64,000 bases of DNA from Umezawaea sp036375055 (GCF_036375055.1 NZ_DASUSQ010000084.1:85927-149926), one strand, 5' to 3'. Shown: positions 1 to 8,526, counted from the stretch's first letter. The notes: a model not told the origin generated them from the letters alone. Made by a program: numbers and translations.

Positions 1-177
1 CTGCACCCGGAGGCCACCCAGCGCGAGCGCGCAGATGGTCGGGATGAGCAGGACGGCGAACAGCTTGGTGCGGAGGCGCCAGTTGCGCAGCCTCAGGCTC
101 GACGTACGAGCGCTCTGCGCATCTGTTGCGCTGTTCTGCGGCACGTCGGTTTTTCCAGATCCCGTCGATTCGGTCAC
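1..177 (-). CDS. CvnA-like sensor histidine kinase, N-terminus only
   Basis: The reading frame starts at a GTG at 177 and leaves the window at base 1. About 27 polar residues are followed by a basic stretch (RLRNWRLRTKL) and a transmembrane segment (FAVLLIPTICALALGGLRV). A short polar lead, an arginine-rich juxtamembrane patch and then the first membrane helix is typical of actinobacterial histidine kinases with a nitrate/nitrite-sensing extracellular domain. These include CvnA of the conservon modules (CvnABCD), where CvnB (roadblock), CvnC (DUF742) and CvnD (GTPase) would lie beyond the left edge. The sensor and kinase domains are not visible, so the family call is an inference. No clear ribosome binding site precedes the GTG; the frame stays open upstream without another good start. 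Confidence 0.55.
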   Translation of the reverse strand, partial: MTESTGSGKTDVPQNSATDAQSARTSSLRLRNWRLRTKLFAVLLIPTICALALGGLRVQ

Positions 178-662
178 AGTTGCATCTCGTAGCGCAGCCA
201 GTCCGTCACCCGTTTCGGGCCTACCGGAGTGCGGTGCGGTCCCCGCGCCGGACTGGCTGGGACCTCTCTCTCGTCGGGCCACCCTGGGCTTCCTCTTCCG
301 GCAGCAGTGTCCCCGGCCTCTCCCCAGGACCGAAGTATGGACTCGCAAAATCGGGCAAAATGCAGTACAGGAACCCTAGCGCCGACCAAGCGCACCATTG
401 TGCTCCAGGAACCCGACGGCCCGCCAGAACCTGTACCACCCGGCCGGCAGCGTAATGGTCTGCCCCTACTTCATGGAAGCCTCTAGGTGCACGCACCGTA
501 TCGAGTTGGGCTGTCGCTTCATACGTCCGGGTGGTTAACATCCCCGAACGTCGATACCTAGCTGCCTCTGCGCCACCATCCCCGGTGAGCTGATGGTCCG
601 TACCGGCGCGTGACGACGAACACTGATCACTCGACTCATCGAGTCAACAGGCGAGAGGTGCC
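178..662. other. intergenic region between divergent genes
   Basis: Base use is mixed and noticeably less GC-rich than the flanking genes. It must carry the divergent promoters of the sensor kinase and the binding-protein gene. No convincing gene, RNA structure or strong -35/-10 pair was recognised. Confidence 0.5.
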
Positions 663-1652
663 ATGCCTACCCGAGCGCATGTTCTGCGACGTGCGGCAGC
701 GCTGGTCGCGTGTGCCCTGACCGTCGTCTCCACCACGGCCGGGTGCAGCCTGCTGCCCGGCGGCGGCGACGACGGCGCCACCGACATCGAGCGCAACACG
801 CTCCGCATCGGCGTCATGCCGGTCGTGGACGTCGCCCCGCTCCGCATCGCGATCAACGAGAAGCTGTTCGACAAGGCGGGGCTCCAGGTCCAGCTCGTGC
901 CCCAGACCAGCGAGGACGAGGGCATCAAGCAGCTCGACACCACGCTGGACATCACCTGGGCGAGCCACGTGACCCTGTTCCGCAAGGTCGCCGAGGGCAC
1001 CCAGCTCCAGCTCCAGGGCGAGGCCTACCAGGCGGGCGCCAACTCGATGGCGCTGGTCACGACGGACCCGGCCTACGACGGTCCCGCGAAGATCGCCAAG
1101 CCGCGGATCGCCGTGGTCAACGACGACGACATCGGCGCCCTGACCACCAGGGCCGTGCTGGACACCGCGGGTGTCGAGAAGCAGGGCATCGCGTTCCGCG
1201 AGTTCCCGTTCGACCAGATGGTCACGGCCATGCAGTCGAAGACCGTCGACGCGGCGTGGATGACCGAGCCGTTCATCACGAAGGCCCAGCGCGACATCGG
1301 CGCCAGGGTCGTGACCGACACCGCGATCGGTCCGACCAAGGACTTCCCGATGTCCGGGTACGCCTCCAGCAAGAAGTTCGCGGACGGCAACCCCAAGACG
1401 CTGGCCCTGTTCCGCTCGGTCCTGCGCGACGCGCAGCAGGCCGCGTCGAACAACAAGCTGACCGTCCAGGACGTCCTGAGCAGCTACGTCGACGTCGACC
1501 AGCAGACCGCGGCGCTGGTCTCGGTCGGCACCTTCCCTCTGTCGCTCAACCCGATCCGCCTCCAACGGGTCGCGGACATGATGGACACCGAGGACGTGCT
1601 GCCGGGCAGGCTCGACGTGCAGCAGCTGCTGCCACCGGGCACCACGAGCTAG
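663..1652 (+). CDS. ABC transporter substrate-binding lipoprotein (NMT1/SsuA-like)
   Basis: The 329-residue protein begins with a lipoprotein signal peptide: arginines, a hydrophobic stretch, and a lipobox ending TTAGC with the lipidated Cys near residue 26. The mature part starts LRIGVMPVVDVAPLRIA and contains DAAWMTEPF, the layout of type 2 periplasmic binding proteins of the NMT1/THI5/SsuA (aliphatic sulfonate, nitrate, taurine) class. It would bind a small solute outside the membrane. No permease or ATPase gene follows; the gene stands alone, divergent from the sensor kinase and closed by a terminator. It may therefore present a ligand to that kinase rather than feed a transporter (inference). 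GAGAGGTG lies directly upstream of the ATG. The ligand cannot be told from sequence. Confidence 0.75.
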   Translation: MPTRAHVLRRAAALVACALTVVSTTAGCSLLPGGGDDGATDIERNTLRIGVMPVVDVAPLRIAINEKLFDKAGLQVQLVPQTSEDEGIKQLDTTLDITWASHVTLFRKVAEGTQLQLQGEAYQAGANSMALVTTDPAYDGPAKIAKPRIAVVNDDDIGALTTRAVLDTAGVEKQGIAFREFPFDQMVTAMQSKTVDAAWMTEPFITKAQRDIGARVVTDTAIGPTKDFPMSGYASSKKFADGNPKTLALFRSVLRDAQQAASNNKLTVQDVLSSYVDVDQQTAALVSVGTFPLSLNPIRLQRVADMMDTEDVLPGRLDVQQLLPPGTTS

Positions 1653-1673
1653 GCGAGCCAGCCAGCCAGACGG

Positions 1674-1706
1674 AACGGGGCGGTCACCTTGGGTGACCGC
1701 CCCGTT
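1674..1706 (+). terminator. rho-independent type terminator
   Basis: A perfect 15-bp inverted repeat (AACGGGGCGGTCACC and its complement) with a 3-nt loop starts 22 bases after the binding-protein stop and ends in TTTCCCTTT. It probably serves this gene; the opposite-strand LppU-like gene ends 150 bases further on. Confidence 0.85.
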
Positions 1707-1863
1707 TCCCTTTCGCCTGGTGACGTCAAGGCCCGTCGCTGGATCGGCCCAGCGCCAACTCCGCCCGATCGGCGGTACCCGCTCCCTGGCGCTGGGGTGG
1801 AAACCCACATTTCCGGCCACCGCGACGTCCAGTGGTCCAGACCCGACGGCCCTCCGGCCGCCG

Positions 1864-2682
1864 TCAGCCGCCCGCGGCGCCGGTGCCCGACCCGTCGGCC
1901 GCCACCCGGCACAGCGTGGTCGCGGGCTCGGAGTAGACCAGCTCGTTGCCGTCCGACCCGCAGGCCGCCTTGTCGGTGCTGCCGGTCACGACCTTCGAGA
2001 CCGTGAAGTCGGCCGACGCGTCGCAGGTGACCTTGGTGGTCTTGCCGGCCACGAAGCTGCCCTCGGTCTTGAAGCAGTCGCCCTCGGCGGCGTTCAGCAT
2101 CAGGCAGAGGGTGAAGCCGCTGCCGCGCCGTCCGCTCTCGGAGTACGAGCCGTAGTCGCCCGCCGGGCAGTCGTCCGAGGCGCTGTCCAGGTTCTTCGCG
2201 ACCTTGTACGAGGCGTTCGGCGCGCCGCACTCGACCTTCTCGATCTTCGGGTCGGTGATGCTGGCCGAGACGATGTTGATGCAGTCGCCGGGCTTCGCGC
2301 TGGCGGGGGCGCTCTTGTTCAGGAAGTAGCCGCCGACGGCCAGCGCCGCCACCACGACCAGGGTCAGGACCAGCTTGACCTTGCCGCTGCCCTTCTTCAC
2401 CGGGGGCGGCTGCCAGCCGAACGCGGGCTGGGCGCCGTGGAGCTGGCCCGGAACGGGCTGGGCGCCGTGGGGCTGGCCAGGAGGGGGCTGCGGCGGCGCC
2501 CAGCCCTGCGGGGTCGGCTGCTGCTGCGCCCAGCCCTGCGGGGTCGGCTGCTGCTGCGGCCACCCCTGCTGCGGGCCCTGCCGGCCGTGCGGCGGCTGCG
2601 GTGCCCCGTACGGAGGCGGGACCGGGCCGCCCGGCGGCGGGCCGTTCGGGCCTGCGGGCGGCGGGTAGTCGGGCGTGCTCAC
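1864..2682 (-). CDS. LppU/SCO3897-like membrane protein, paralogue 1
   Basis: This protein has 272 residues. Residues 1-95 are Pro/Gln/Gly-rich with short repeats (WAQQQPTPQG twice). A basic KKGSGKVK precedes a single membrane helix at about 99-121 (LVLTLVVVAALAVGGYFL). The rest is an extracytoplasmic domain of about 140 residues with regularly spaced cysteines (GDCI, VECG, DDCP, LCLM, GDCF, VTCD, AACG, TLCR). The same Cys pattern recurs in the next two genes, which makes the three a tandem family of the type annotated LppU/SCO3897 in actinomycetes. The function is unknown. Topology suggests a cytoplasmic low-complexity tail and a disulfide-bonded domain outside. The ATG at 2682 follows GCGAGAGGACCACCC. 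Confidence 0.7.
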   Translation of the reverse strand: MSTPDYPPPAGPNGPPPGGPVPPPYGAPQPPHGRQGPQQGWPQQQPTPQGWAQQQPTPQGWAPPQPPPGQPHGAQPVPGQLHGAQPAFGWQPPPVKKGSGKVKLVLTLVVVAALAVGGYFLNKSAPASAKPGDCINIVSASITDPKIEKVECGAPNASYKVAKNLDSASDDCPAGDYGSYSESGRRGSGFTLCLMLNAAEGDCFKTEGSFVAGKTTKVTCDASADFTVSKVVTGSTDKAACGSDGNELVYSEPATTLCRVAADGSGTGAAGG

Positions 2683-2760
2683 GGGTGGTCCTCTCGCTTC
2701 GCGGGAGGCCGAAACGTAGCCGGCGGCCCCGGTGGGCGCAGCGAAGTGACCACATCGTTG

Positions 2761-3252
2761 TCAGGCGCCGCCCTCGGCGAGGCAGAAGGTCACAGCGGGT
2801 TCCGGGTAGACCACGGCGCGCTGCTCCCCGCAGTTCGCGCCGCCGCCGAGGACCTTCGCGACCTTGACCGACTGGGCCGTGCCGCACGGCACCTTGAGCA
2901 GCCCGGAGGCGCGGTCCTGGCCGTAGCAGGAGCCCTCGACGAGGTTCGGCACGAGGCAGAGGGTGACGGTGGAGGTGAACGTCGAGTAGGTGGCGCCGCC
3001 GGTCGGGCAGCCCTCACCGGTCTGGGCCACGACCTTCGCGACCTTGACGTTCGCCTGGTCGGAACCGCAGTCCAGGGCCGTGAAGCGGGGCTCGTTCGCC
3101 GCGCGGGAGACGCTGGCGCACTGGCCGACCGCCACCGGCGACACCGGCGGCTCCTCGGTGTCGAACAGGCCGAGGGCGTAGGCGCCGAGCAGGACGAGGG
3201 CGGCCACACCGAGGCCGGTGACGATCTTGCGCATGATGCTGGGCATCGGCAC
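2761..3252 (-). CDS. LppU/SCO3897-like membrane protein, paralogue 2 (short)
   Basis: This is the shortest of the three paralogues (163 residues). It lacks the long cytoplasmic tail: a short lead (PMPSIMRK), one hydrophobic helix (IVTGLGVAALVLLGAYALGL), then the shared Cys-rich domain (GQCA, LDCG, GCPT, LCLVPNLVEGSCY, VPCG, NCGE, TFCL). The segment LCLVPNLVEGSCY is nearly the same as LCLLPNLAEGACY in paralogue 3, so these two are the closest pair. The start is uncertain: GTG at 3252, ATG at 3246 and ATG at 3234 are all in frame and none has a strong ribosome binding site. It is 78 bases upstream of paralogue 1 on the same strand, so the two may be co-transcribed. Function unknown. Confidence 0.65.
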   Translation of the reverse strand: MPMPSIMRKIVTGLGVAALVLLGAYALGLFDTEEPPVSPVAVGQCASVSRAANEPRFTALDCGSDQANVKVAKVVAQTGEGCPTGGATYSTFTSTVTLCLVPNLVEGSCYGQDRASGLLKVPCGTAQSVKVAKVLGGGANCGEQRAVVYPEPAVTFCLAEGGA

Positions 3253-3306
3253 GGACGCCCGGCGGGTTGACAGTATTCACCGAAAAGTGGCAAAAACTCG
3301 GTGGAC

Positions 3307-3348
3307 TCCTACCACCATGTGGGCAGAATTGCCCACATGGTGGTAGGA
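3307..3348. repeat. perfect 19-bp inverted repeat between LppU-like genes
   Basis: Positions 3307-3325 (TCCTACCACCATGTGGGCA) are exactly complementary to 3330-3348, with a 4-base loop GAAT. It lies 14 bases past the stop of paralogue 3 and about 55 bases upstream of paralogue 2, both minus-strand genes. On that strand it could be the terminator of paralogue 3, although no run of T follows. It could also be an operator for paralogue 2. At roughly 55% GC it stands out from the surrounding sequence. Confidence 0.75.
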
Positions 3349-3361
3349 AATTCGGCCTCGA

Positions 3362-5164
3362 TCAGCTCTCGGCGGGGGCGAAGCAGTACGTCAGCTTCGG
3401 CTCCGGGTAGGACTCGCCCGCCCCGTCCGGGCACTGGCCGGTGTCGTCGGTGCCCTGGATGACCTTGGTGACCTTGAGCGCCTCGACGCCCTTGCACTCC
3501 GACTTGACGTAGTTGGCGCTCAGGTCGTCGAGCTTGTAGCAGGCGCCCTCGGCCAGGTTCGGCAGCAGGCACAGGCGGTAGCCCAGCGCGGGCTTCCCCT
3601 CGACCGGGTACTGCTGGTAGAAGCTCGCCTCCGGGCACGAGTCGGTGTCGTTGCCGATCACCTTGCCGACCAGGAGCAGCGCGTTGTCGGCGTCGCAGCC
3701 GACCGTCTCGACCTTCTCCGACTCCTCCAGCGAGGGGGCCGAGAGGGACACGCAGTCACCGGCGGACGCGTCTTTCGGGTCGCTGCCGCCGCTGAGCGCC
3801 GTGACCGCGTAGACGATGCCCGCGACCACGAGGAGCGCCACGACGACGATCGCGATGAGGCGGCCCTTGCCGCGCAGGGGACCGCCGCCGTCCTCCTCCT
3901 CGTCGTCGGGCTTGGGCTTGCGGTAGAGGACGTTGCCCGTGCCGTCCGCGGCGGCGGGCGGGGCCTCGGGGGCCGTCTGCGGCGGCTGTGCCGCGGGGAC
4001 GGCCGCCGCCGCGGGCTCCGGCTCGCCCTCGGCCTTCGCGGGTTCCGCGGGCAGGTCGGTGGCCTTGACCGGACCGGGGGCCTCCGCCTGGGGGGTGGTG
4101 GCGGGCGTCGCGACGGCGTCGGCGGCCGGTGCTCCGGCCTTCGGCGCTCCGGCGGGTGCGGCGGGCTCGGCGTCCGGCGGCGTGAGGACCGGCAGGGCCT
4201 CGGTGACCGGCTCCTCGACCTTCGCCTCGGCCGCGGCCGGGGGCTCCGGGGTGAGGATCGGCAGCGCGTCGGTCACCGGCTCGTCCGGCTGCGCCTTCGC
4301 GGGCTCCGCCTTCGCGGGCTCCGAGGCCGCGGCGGGCTCGGGGGTGAGGACCGGCAGCGCCTCGGTCACCGGCTCCTCGGGCTCGACCGGGGCGGGGGCC
4401 GCGGCCGTGACGGGCTCGGCCTGAGCGGGCTCGACCGGGGCGGGGGCCTCGGCCTTGGCAGGCTCGGCCGGGGCGGGGGCCTCGGCCTTGGCAGGCTCGG
4501 CCGGGGCGGGGGCGTCGGCCTTGACGGGCTCGACCGGGGCGGGGGCCCCGGCCTTGGGGGCCTCGGCCTGGAGGGCTTCGGCCTGAGCGGGGGCGTCGGC
4601 CGTGACGGGCTCGACCGGGGTCGGGGCCTCGGTCGTGGCCGGTGGGGCGGTCTCGGCGGCCGTGGGGACCGGCACGGGCTCGGTGACCGGCTCGGGCACC
4701 GCCGCCGTGACCGGAGCGGCGGCCGCTGCCGCCGCCGCGGTGGGGGCCTTCTTGCGAGGAGCCCGCTTGGGCTTGGCGGCAGCGGGGACCGGTTCGGTCA
4801 CCGGCTCGGAGGTGGCCGAGATCACCGGGGCGATCGGGGCCGCGGGGGCCGCCGTCGGGTCGACGGCGGCGTCCGGGGTCGGGTCGACGGCGGGCTTCAC
4901 CGCGGTCTTCCTGGGCCTCGGGGCGCGTTTGACGGGGGTCTTGGCCGGGGCCGCGTCCGCCGCGGCCTCAGGGGCGGCGGCGTCGGTGCTCGCGGTCGCG
5001 GGCTTGGCGGGGGTCTTCCTGGGCCGGGGTGCGCGCTTCGCGGCGGGCTTGGCAGCGGGCGCCTCGTCCGGAGCGGGCGCGGGCGTGGCGGCGGCTTCCG
5101 ATGCCGGTTGCGCGGTCTTCGGCGCGTCGTCGGCCTTGGGGTCGGGAGTCGACTCGTTGCTCAT
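3362..5164 (-). CDS. LppU-like membrane protein with long H1-like, Ala/Pro-rich cytoplasmic tail
   Basis: This 600-residue protein has three parts. Residues 1-130 carry repeated basic blocks of histone-H1 type (KRAPRPRKTPAKPA, VKRAPRPRKTAVKPA, KRAPRKKAPT). Residues about 130-415 are Ala/Pro/Glu repeats (AEPAKAEAPAPAEPAKAEAP; EEPVTEALPVLTPEP several times). A membrane helix follows at about 435-455 (LIAIVVVALLVVAGIVYAV), then the Cys-rich domain shared with the two genes downstream. Topology predicts the basic tail inside the cell, where it could touch nucleic acid or another acidic partner (inference). AAAGGTG lies just upstream of the ATG at 5164; an in-frame GTG at 5170 is the alternative. 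Function unknown. Confidence 0.7.
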   Translation of the reverse strand: MSNESTPDPKADDAPKTAQPASEAAATPAPAPDEAPAAKPAAKRAPRPRKTPAKPATASTDAAAPEAAADAAPAKTPVKRAPRPRKTAVKPAVDPTPDAAVDPTAAPAAPIAPVISATSEPVTEPVPAAAKPKRAPRKKAPTAAAAAAAAPVTAAVPEPVTEPVPVPTAAETAPPATTEAPTPVEPVTADAPAQAEALQAEAPKAGAPAPVEPVKADAPAPAEPAKAEAPAPAEPAKAEAPAPVEPAQAEPVTAAAPAPVEPEEPVTEALPVLTPEPAAASEPAKAEPAKAQPDEPVTDALPILTPEPPAAAEAKVEEPVTEALPVLTPPDAEPAAPAGAPKAGAPAADAVATPATTPQAEAPGPVKATDLPAEPAKAEGEPEPAAAAVPAAQPPQTAPEAPPAAADGTGNVLYRKPKPDDEEEDGGGPLRGKGRLIAIVVVALLVVAGIVYAVTALSGGSDPKDASAGDCVSLSAPSLEESEKVETVGCDADNALLLVGKVIGNDTDSCPEASFYQQYPVEGKPALGYRLCLLPNLAEGACYKLDDLSANYVKSECKGVEALKVTKVIQGTDDTGQCPDGAGESYPEPKLTYCFAPAES

Positions 5165-5361
5165 GATCACCTTTGCTGGAGGTCCCTTGGGTGTCCGGAC
5201 CTAGCAGAACGTAGGCACCCGATTGCTGGTTTTGGAGAGTTTTACCAAACCGTCGCCGAGTGCGGGGCGTCGCCTCACGGCCACGACGAGCCACGGGACT
5301 GCCTGCGACTTGCGCGTTGTTGTGACAATGGCAGAACGCCAATCGACAGGAGCAGGCACCC

Positions 5362-7023
5362 GTGACCGACGGACCGTTGATCGTCCAGTCAGACAAGACC
5401 TTGCTGCTGGAGGTCGACCACCCGCTCGCTGACGAGGCTCGCACCTCCATCGCCCCGTTCGCGGAGTTGGAGCGCGCGCCCGAGCACGTGCACACCTACC
5501 GGGTCACCCCCCTCGCACTGTGGAACGCCCGCGCCGCCGGACACGACGCGGAGCAGGTCGTCGACGCGCTGGTGCGGTTCTCGCGCTACCCCGTGCCCCA
5601 ACCGCTGCTCGTCGACGTGGTCGACACGATGAGCAGGTTCGGCAGGCTGCAACTCGCGAACAACCCGGTCCACGGCCTGGTGCTCAGCACGGTGGACCGA
5701 GCGGTCCTCGAAGAAGTGCTGCGGCACAAGAAGATAGCGCCGATGCTCGGGGAGCGCATCGACCAGGACACGATCGTCGTGCACCCGAGCGAGCGCGGGA
5801 GGCTGAAGCAGGCGCTGCTGAAGATCGGCTGGCCCGCGGAGGACCTGGCCGGTTACGTCGACGGCGAGGCGCACCCGATCGCGCTGGCCGAGGACGGCTG
5901 GAAGCTGCGCGACTACCAGCGGCTGGCCGCGCAGGCGTTCTGGGCCGGCGGCTCCGGCGTCGTCGTCCTGCCCTGCGGCGCGGGCAAGACGCTGGTCGGT
6001 GCCGCGGCGATGGCCGAGGCGCAGGCGACCACGCTGATCCTCGTGACGAACACCGTCGCGGGCAGGCAGTGGAAGCGCGAGCTGATCGCGCGCACGTCGT
6101 TGACCGAGGAGGAGATCGGCGAGTACTCGGGCGAGCGCAAGGAGATCCGCCCGGTCACCATCGCCACCTACCAGGTGGTCACCCGCAAGTCCAAGGGCGA
6201 GTACAAGCACCTGGAGCTGTTCGACTCGCGCGACTGGGGCCTCATCGTCTACGACGAGGTGCACCTGCTGCCCGCGCCCGTCTTCCGCATGACGGCGGAC
6301 CTCCAGTCCCGGCGCCGCCTCGGTCTGACGGCGACGCTGGTGCGCGAGGACGGCCAGGAGGGCGACGTGTTCTCGCTCATCGGTCCGAAGCGGTACGACG
6401 TGCCGTGGCGCGACATCGAGGCGCAGGGCTGGATCGCGCCCGCGGAGTGCACCGAGGTGCGGGTCACGCTGACCGACAACGAGCGGCTCCTGTACGCGAC
6501 GGCGGAACCGGAGGAGCGGTACAAGCTCTGCTCCACGGCCCACACGAAGATGCCCGTCGTCCAGGCGATCCTGGACAAGCACCCCGACGAGCCGACGCTC
6601 GTCATCGGCGCGTACCTGGACCAGCTCGACGACCTGGGCGCCGCGCTCGACGCGCCGATCATCCAGGGGTCCACGAAGAACAAGGAGCGCGAGGAGCTGT
6701 TCGACGCGTTCCGCAAGGGCGAGATCCGCGTCCTGGTCGTGTCGAAGGTCGCGAACTTCTCCATCGACCTGCCGGAGGCGTCGGTGGCCGTGCAGGTGTC
6801 GGGCACCTTCGGGTCGCGGCAGGAGGAGGCCCAGCGGCTCGGGAGGTTGTTGCGCCCCAAGGGTGACGGCCGCCAGGCGCACTTCTACTCGGTGGTCTCG
6901 CGGGACACCCTGGACACCGACTACGCCGCCCACCGCCAGCGCTTCCTCGCGGAGCAGGGCTACGCGTACAAGATCGTCGACGCCGACGACCTGCTGGGCC
7001 CGAAGCTGCCCGAGGTCGGCTGA
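5362..7023 (+). CDS. XPB/Rad25-type DNA repair helicase
   Basis: This 553-residue superfamily 2 helicase shows Walker A CGAGKT (GKT at 208-210), the DEVH box at 298-301, GLTATLVREDG (motif III plus the RED motif diagnostic of XPB), and motif VI QEEAQRLGRLLR near the C-terminus. Residues 1-190 form the N-terminal DNA-damage-recognition-like region of bacterial XPB. It should unwind DNA 3' to 5' using ATP, in the cytoplasm. Actinobacterial XPB is thought to act in DNA repair, but its exact pathway is not settled. The GTG start follows AGGAGCAGGCACCC. It is monocistronic, with a terminator immediately downstream. Confidence 0.93.
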   Translation: MTDGPLIVQSDKTLLLEVDHPLADEARTSIAPFAELERAPEHVHTYRVTPLALWNARAAGHDAEQVVDALVRFSRYPVPQPLLVDVVDTMSRFGRLQLANNPVHGLVLSTVDRAVLEEVLRHKKIAPMLGERIDQDTIVVHPSERGRLKQALLKIGWPAEDLAGYVDGEAHPIALAEDGWKLRDYQRLAAQAFWAGGSGVVVLPCGAGKTLVGAAAMAEAQATTLILVTNTVAGRQWKRELIARTSLTEEEIGEYSGERKEIRPVTIATYQVVTRKSKGEYKHLELFDSRDWGLIVYDEVHLLPAPVFRMTADLQSRRRLGLTATLVREDGQEGDVFSLIGPKRYDVPWRDIEAQGWIAPAECTEVRVTLTDNERLLYATAEPEERYKLCSTAHTKMPVVQAILDKHPDEPTLVIGAYLDQLDDLGAALDAPIIQGSTKNKEREELFDAFRKGEIRVLVVSKVANFSIDLPEASVAVQVSGTFGSRQEEAQRLGRLLRPKGDGRQAHFYSVVSRDTLDTDYAAHRQRFLAEQGYAYKIVDADDLLGPKLPEVG

Positions 7024-7027
7024 CGCG

Positions 7028-7068
7028 CCGCCGCCGTCCGGCCACCGGGCCGGCCGGCGGCGGGTTTG
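7028..7068 (+). terminator. intrinsic terminator after the XPB helicase
   Basis: A GC-rich stem with arms 7028-7043 and 7048-7063, one mismatch and a 4-nt loop, followed by GTTTG. It starts 5 bases after the helicase stop and ends 13 bases before menC, so menC has its own promoter or is read through. Confidence 0.7.
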
Positions 7069-7081
7069 ACAGGATGGGGTC

Positions 7082-8032
7082 GTGGACGTCTCCTCGATCC
7101 GGGTGTACGCGATCCCGATGCGCAACCGCTTCCGGGGCATCACCGTGCGCGAGGGCGTGCTGTTCGAGGGGCCCGCCGGGTGGGGCGAGTTCTGCCCGTT
7201 CCTCGACTACTCCGACGCCGAGTGCGTGCCGTGGCTGGAGTGCGCGGAGGAGGCGGCGGGCCTGCACTGGCCCGCGCCGCTGCGCACGTCGATCCCGGTC
7301 AACTGCACGGTTCCCGTCGTGTCCCCGGAGCGCGCGCACGAGATCGTGGCGGCGTCGGGCTGCACCACGGCGAAGGTGAAGGTGGCCGATCCGGGGGCGG
7401 TGCTGTCGTCCGACCTGGACCGGGTGGCCGCCGTCCGCGACGCGCTCGGTCCCGGCGGCAGGATCAGGGTCGACGCGAACGCGGCGTGGGACGTGGACGC
7501 GGCCGTGGCGGCGATCTCGGCGCTGGAGCGGGCCGCGGGCGGCCTGGAGTACGTCGAGCAGCCGTGCCGCACCATCGAGGAGCTGGCGCTGGTCCGCCGC
7601 CGGGTGGACGTGCCGATCGCCGCGGACGAGTCGATCCGCCGCGCCGAGGACCCGCTGAAGGTGGCCGTGGCGGGCGCGGCCGACATCGCCGTGATCAAGG
7701 TGGCGCCGCTGGGCGGCGTGCGGCGGGCGTTGAAGGTCGCCGAGGCGTCCGGCCTGCCGTGCGTCGTCTCCTCGGCCGTCGAGACCTCCGTCGGTCTGGC
7801 GGCCGGCCTGGCCCTGGCGGCGGCCCTGCCGTCCCTCGACCACGCGTGCGGCCTCGCGACCCTGTCGCTCATGGAGGGCGACGTCACCTCCAGCCCCCTG
7901 CGCCCGGTGGACGGCCACCTGCCGGTCCCGACGAGGGCCCCGCTGCCCGACGTCCACGAGCGCTGCGCCGCCGACGCCCCCACCACGGCCCGCTGGCTCG
8001 ACCGCCTGGCCCGCGTCACCGCCCTGCGCTGA
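7082..8032 (+). CDS. menC: o-succinylbenzoate synthase
   Basis: This 316-residue enolase-superfamily enzyme of menaquinone biosynthesis converts SHCHC to o-succinylbenzoate. Visible features are AKVKVAD (the KxK catalytic lysines), then metal ligands in RVDANAAWD, YVEQPC and IAADES, and AVIKVAPLGG with the second catalytic lysine. Length and motif order match the actinobacterial menC group. The start is GTG at 7082; GGATGGGG lies just upstream and could act as ribosome binding site or, with CAGGAT, as a -10 element of a leaderless message. Its 3' end overlaps the convergent acetyltransferase gene by 17 bases. No other men genes are in the window. Confidence 0.9.
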   Translation: MDVSSIRVYAIPMRNRFRGITVREGVLFEGPAGWGEFCPFLDYSDAECVPWLECAEEAAGLHWPAPLRTSIPVNCTVPVVSPERAHEIVAASGCTTAKVKVADPGAVLSSDLDRVAAVRDALGPGGRIRVDANAAWDVDAAVAAISALERAAGGLEYVEQPCRTIEELALVRRRVDVPIAADESIRRAEDPLKVAVAGAADIAVIKVAPLGGVRRALKVAEASGLPCVVSSAVETSVGLAAGLALAAALPSLDHACGLATLSLMEGDVTSSPLRPVDGHLPVPTRAPLPDVHERCAADAPTTARWLDRLARVTALR

Positions 8033-8501
8033 CCCACCGCACCTCGCCGTCGACCACGACGTCGGACGCGACCAGCCCCACCCGCCGCGCCACCGCGGCG
8101 GACGCGCGGTGCTCCGGGTGCACGTGCGCCACCAGCCCTCGCACCCCGTGGGCCAGCAGCCACCGGGCCATCCCGACGGCCGCCTCGCCCGCGTACCCGC
8201 GACCCTGGTGCGCGGTCCCGACCACCCAGGCCACCTCGGCGACCCCGGCCTCCAGCGTCGCCTGCACCGTCCCCACGACCACGCCGTCGTGCCGCACGAT
8301 CCAGTTGAACCACCCCCGCCCGATCCCCGCGACCTGCCGGGCGTACCTGTCCCGCAGCTGGTCCGGGGTCGGCGGCTCGCCGCCGGTGAACTCGTGCAGG
8401 CGCACGTCGTCCAGCAGGGCCGCCACCTCCTCGGCGTGCTCCACCCGCAGCGGCTCCAGCACGAGCCGCTGCGTGGTGATCGGTTCGGGCTGGAGGCTCA
8501 T
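8016..8501 (-). CDS. GNAT-family N-acetyltransferase (RimJ/RimL type)
   Basis: This 161-residue protein has the GNAT fold signature. It opens ITTQRLVLEPLRVEHAEEV, has a central VGTVQATLE strand, the acetyl-CoA loop VVGTAHQGRGYAGEAAVGM (Q-x-x-G-x-G/A form), and AHVHPEHRASAAVARRVGL. These features are typical of the family that acetylates ribosomal-protein N-termini or small-molecule amines. The substrate is not predictable. It converges on menC, overlapping its last 17 bases, and lies 25 bases downstream of the FAD enzyme on the same strand, so the two may be co-transcribed. Confidence 0.85.
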   Translation of the reverse strand: MSLQPEPITTQRLVLEPLRVEHAEEVAALLDDVRLHEFTGGEPPTPDQLRDRYARQVAGIGRGWFNWIVRHDGVVVGTVQATLEAGVAEVAWVVGTAHQGRGYAGEAAVGMARWLLAHGVRGLVAHVHPEHRASAAVARRVGLVASDVVVDGEVRWVSAGR

Positions 8502-8526
8502 CGCGCCACCGCGGGGACCGATGGCC

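Noticed and set aside
4430..4640. Regular repeats that could suggest a CRISPR or VNTR
   Set aside because: They are in-frame codon repeats for an Ala/Pro/Glu-rich protein segment, without unique spacers.
3933..5204. Gly/Ala/Ser-rich plus-strand frames opposite the long LppU-like gene
   Set aside because: They mirror the Ala/Pro repeats of the real gene, and the minus-strand frame ends in a conserved Cys-rich domain.
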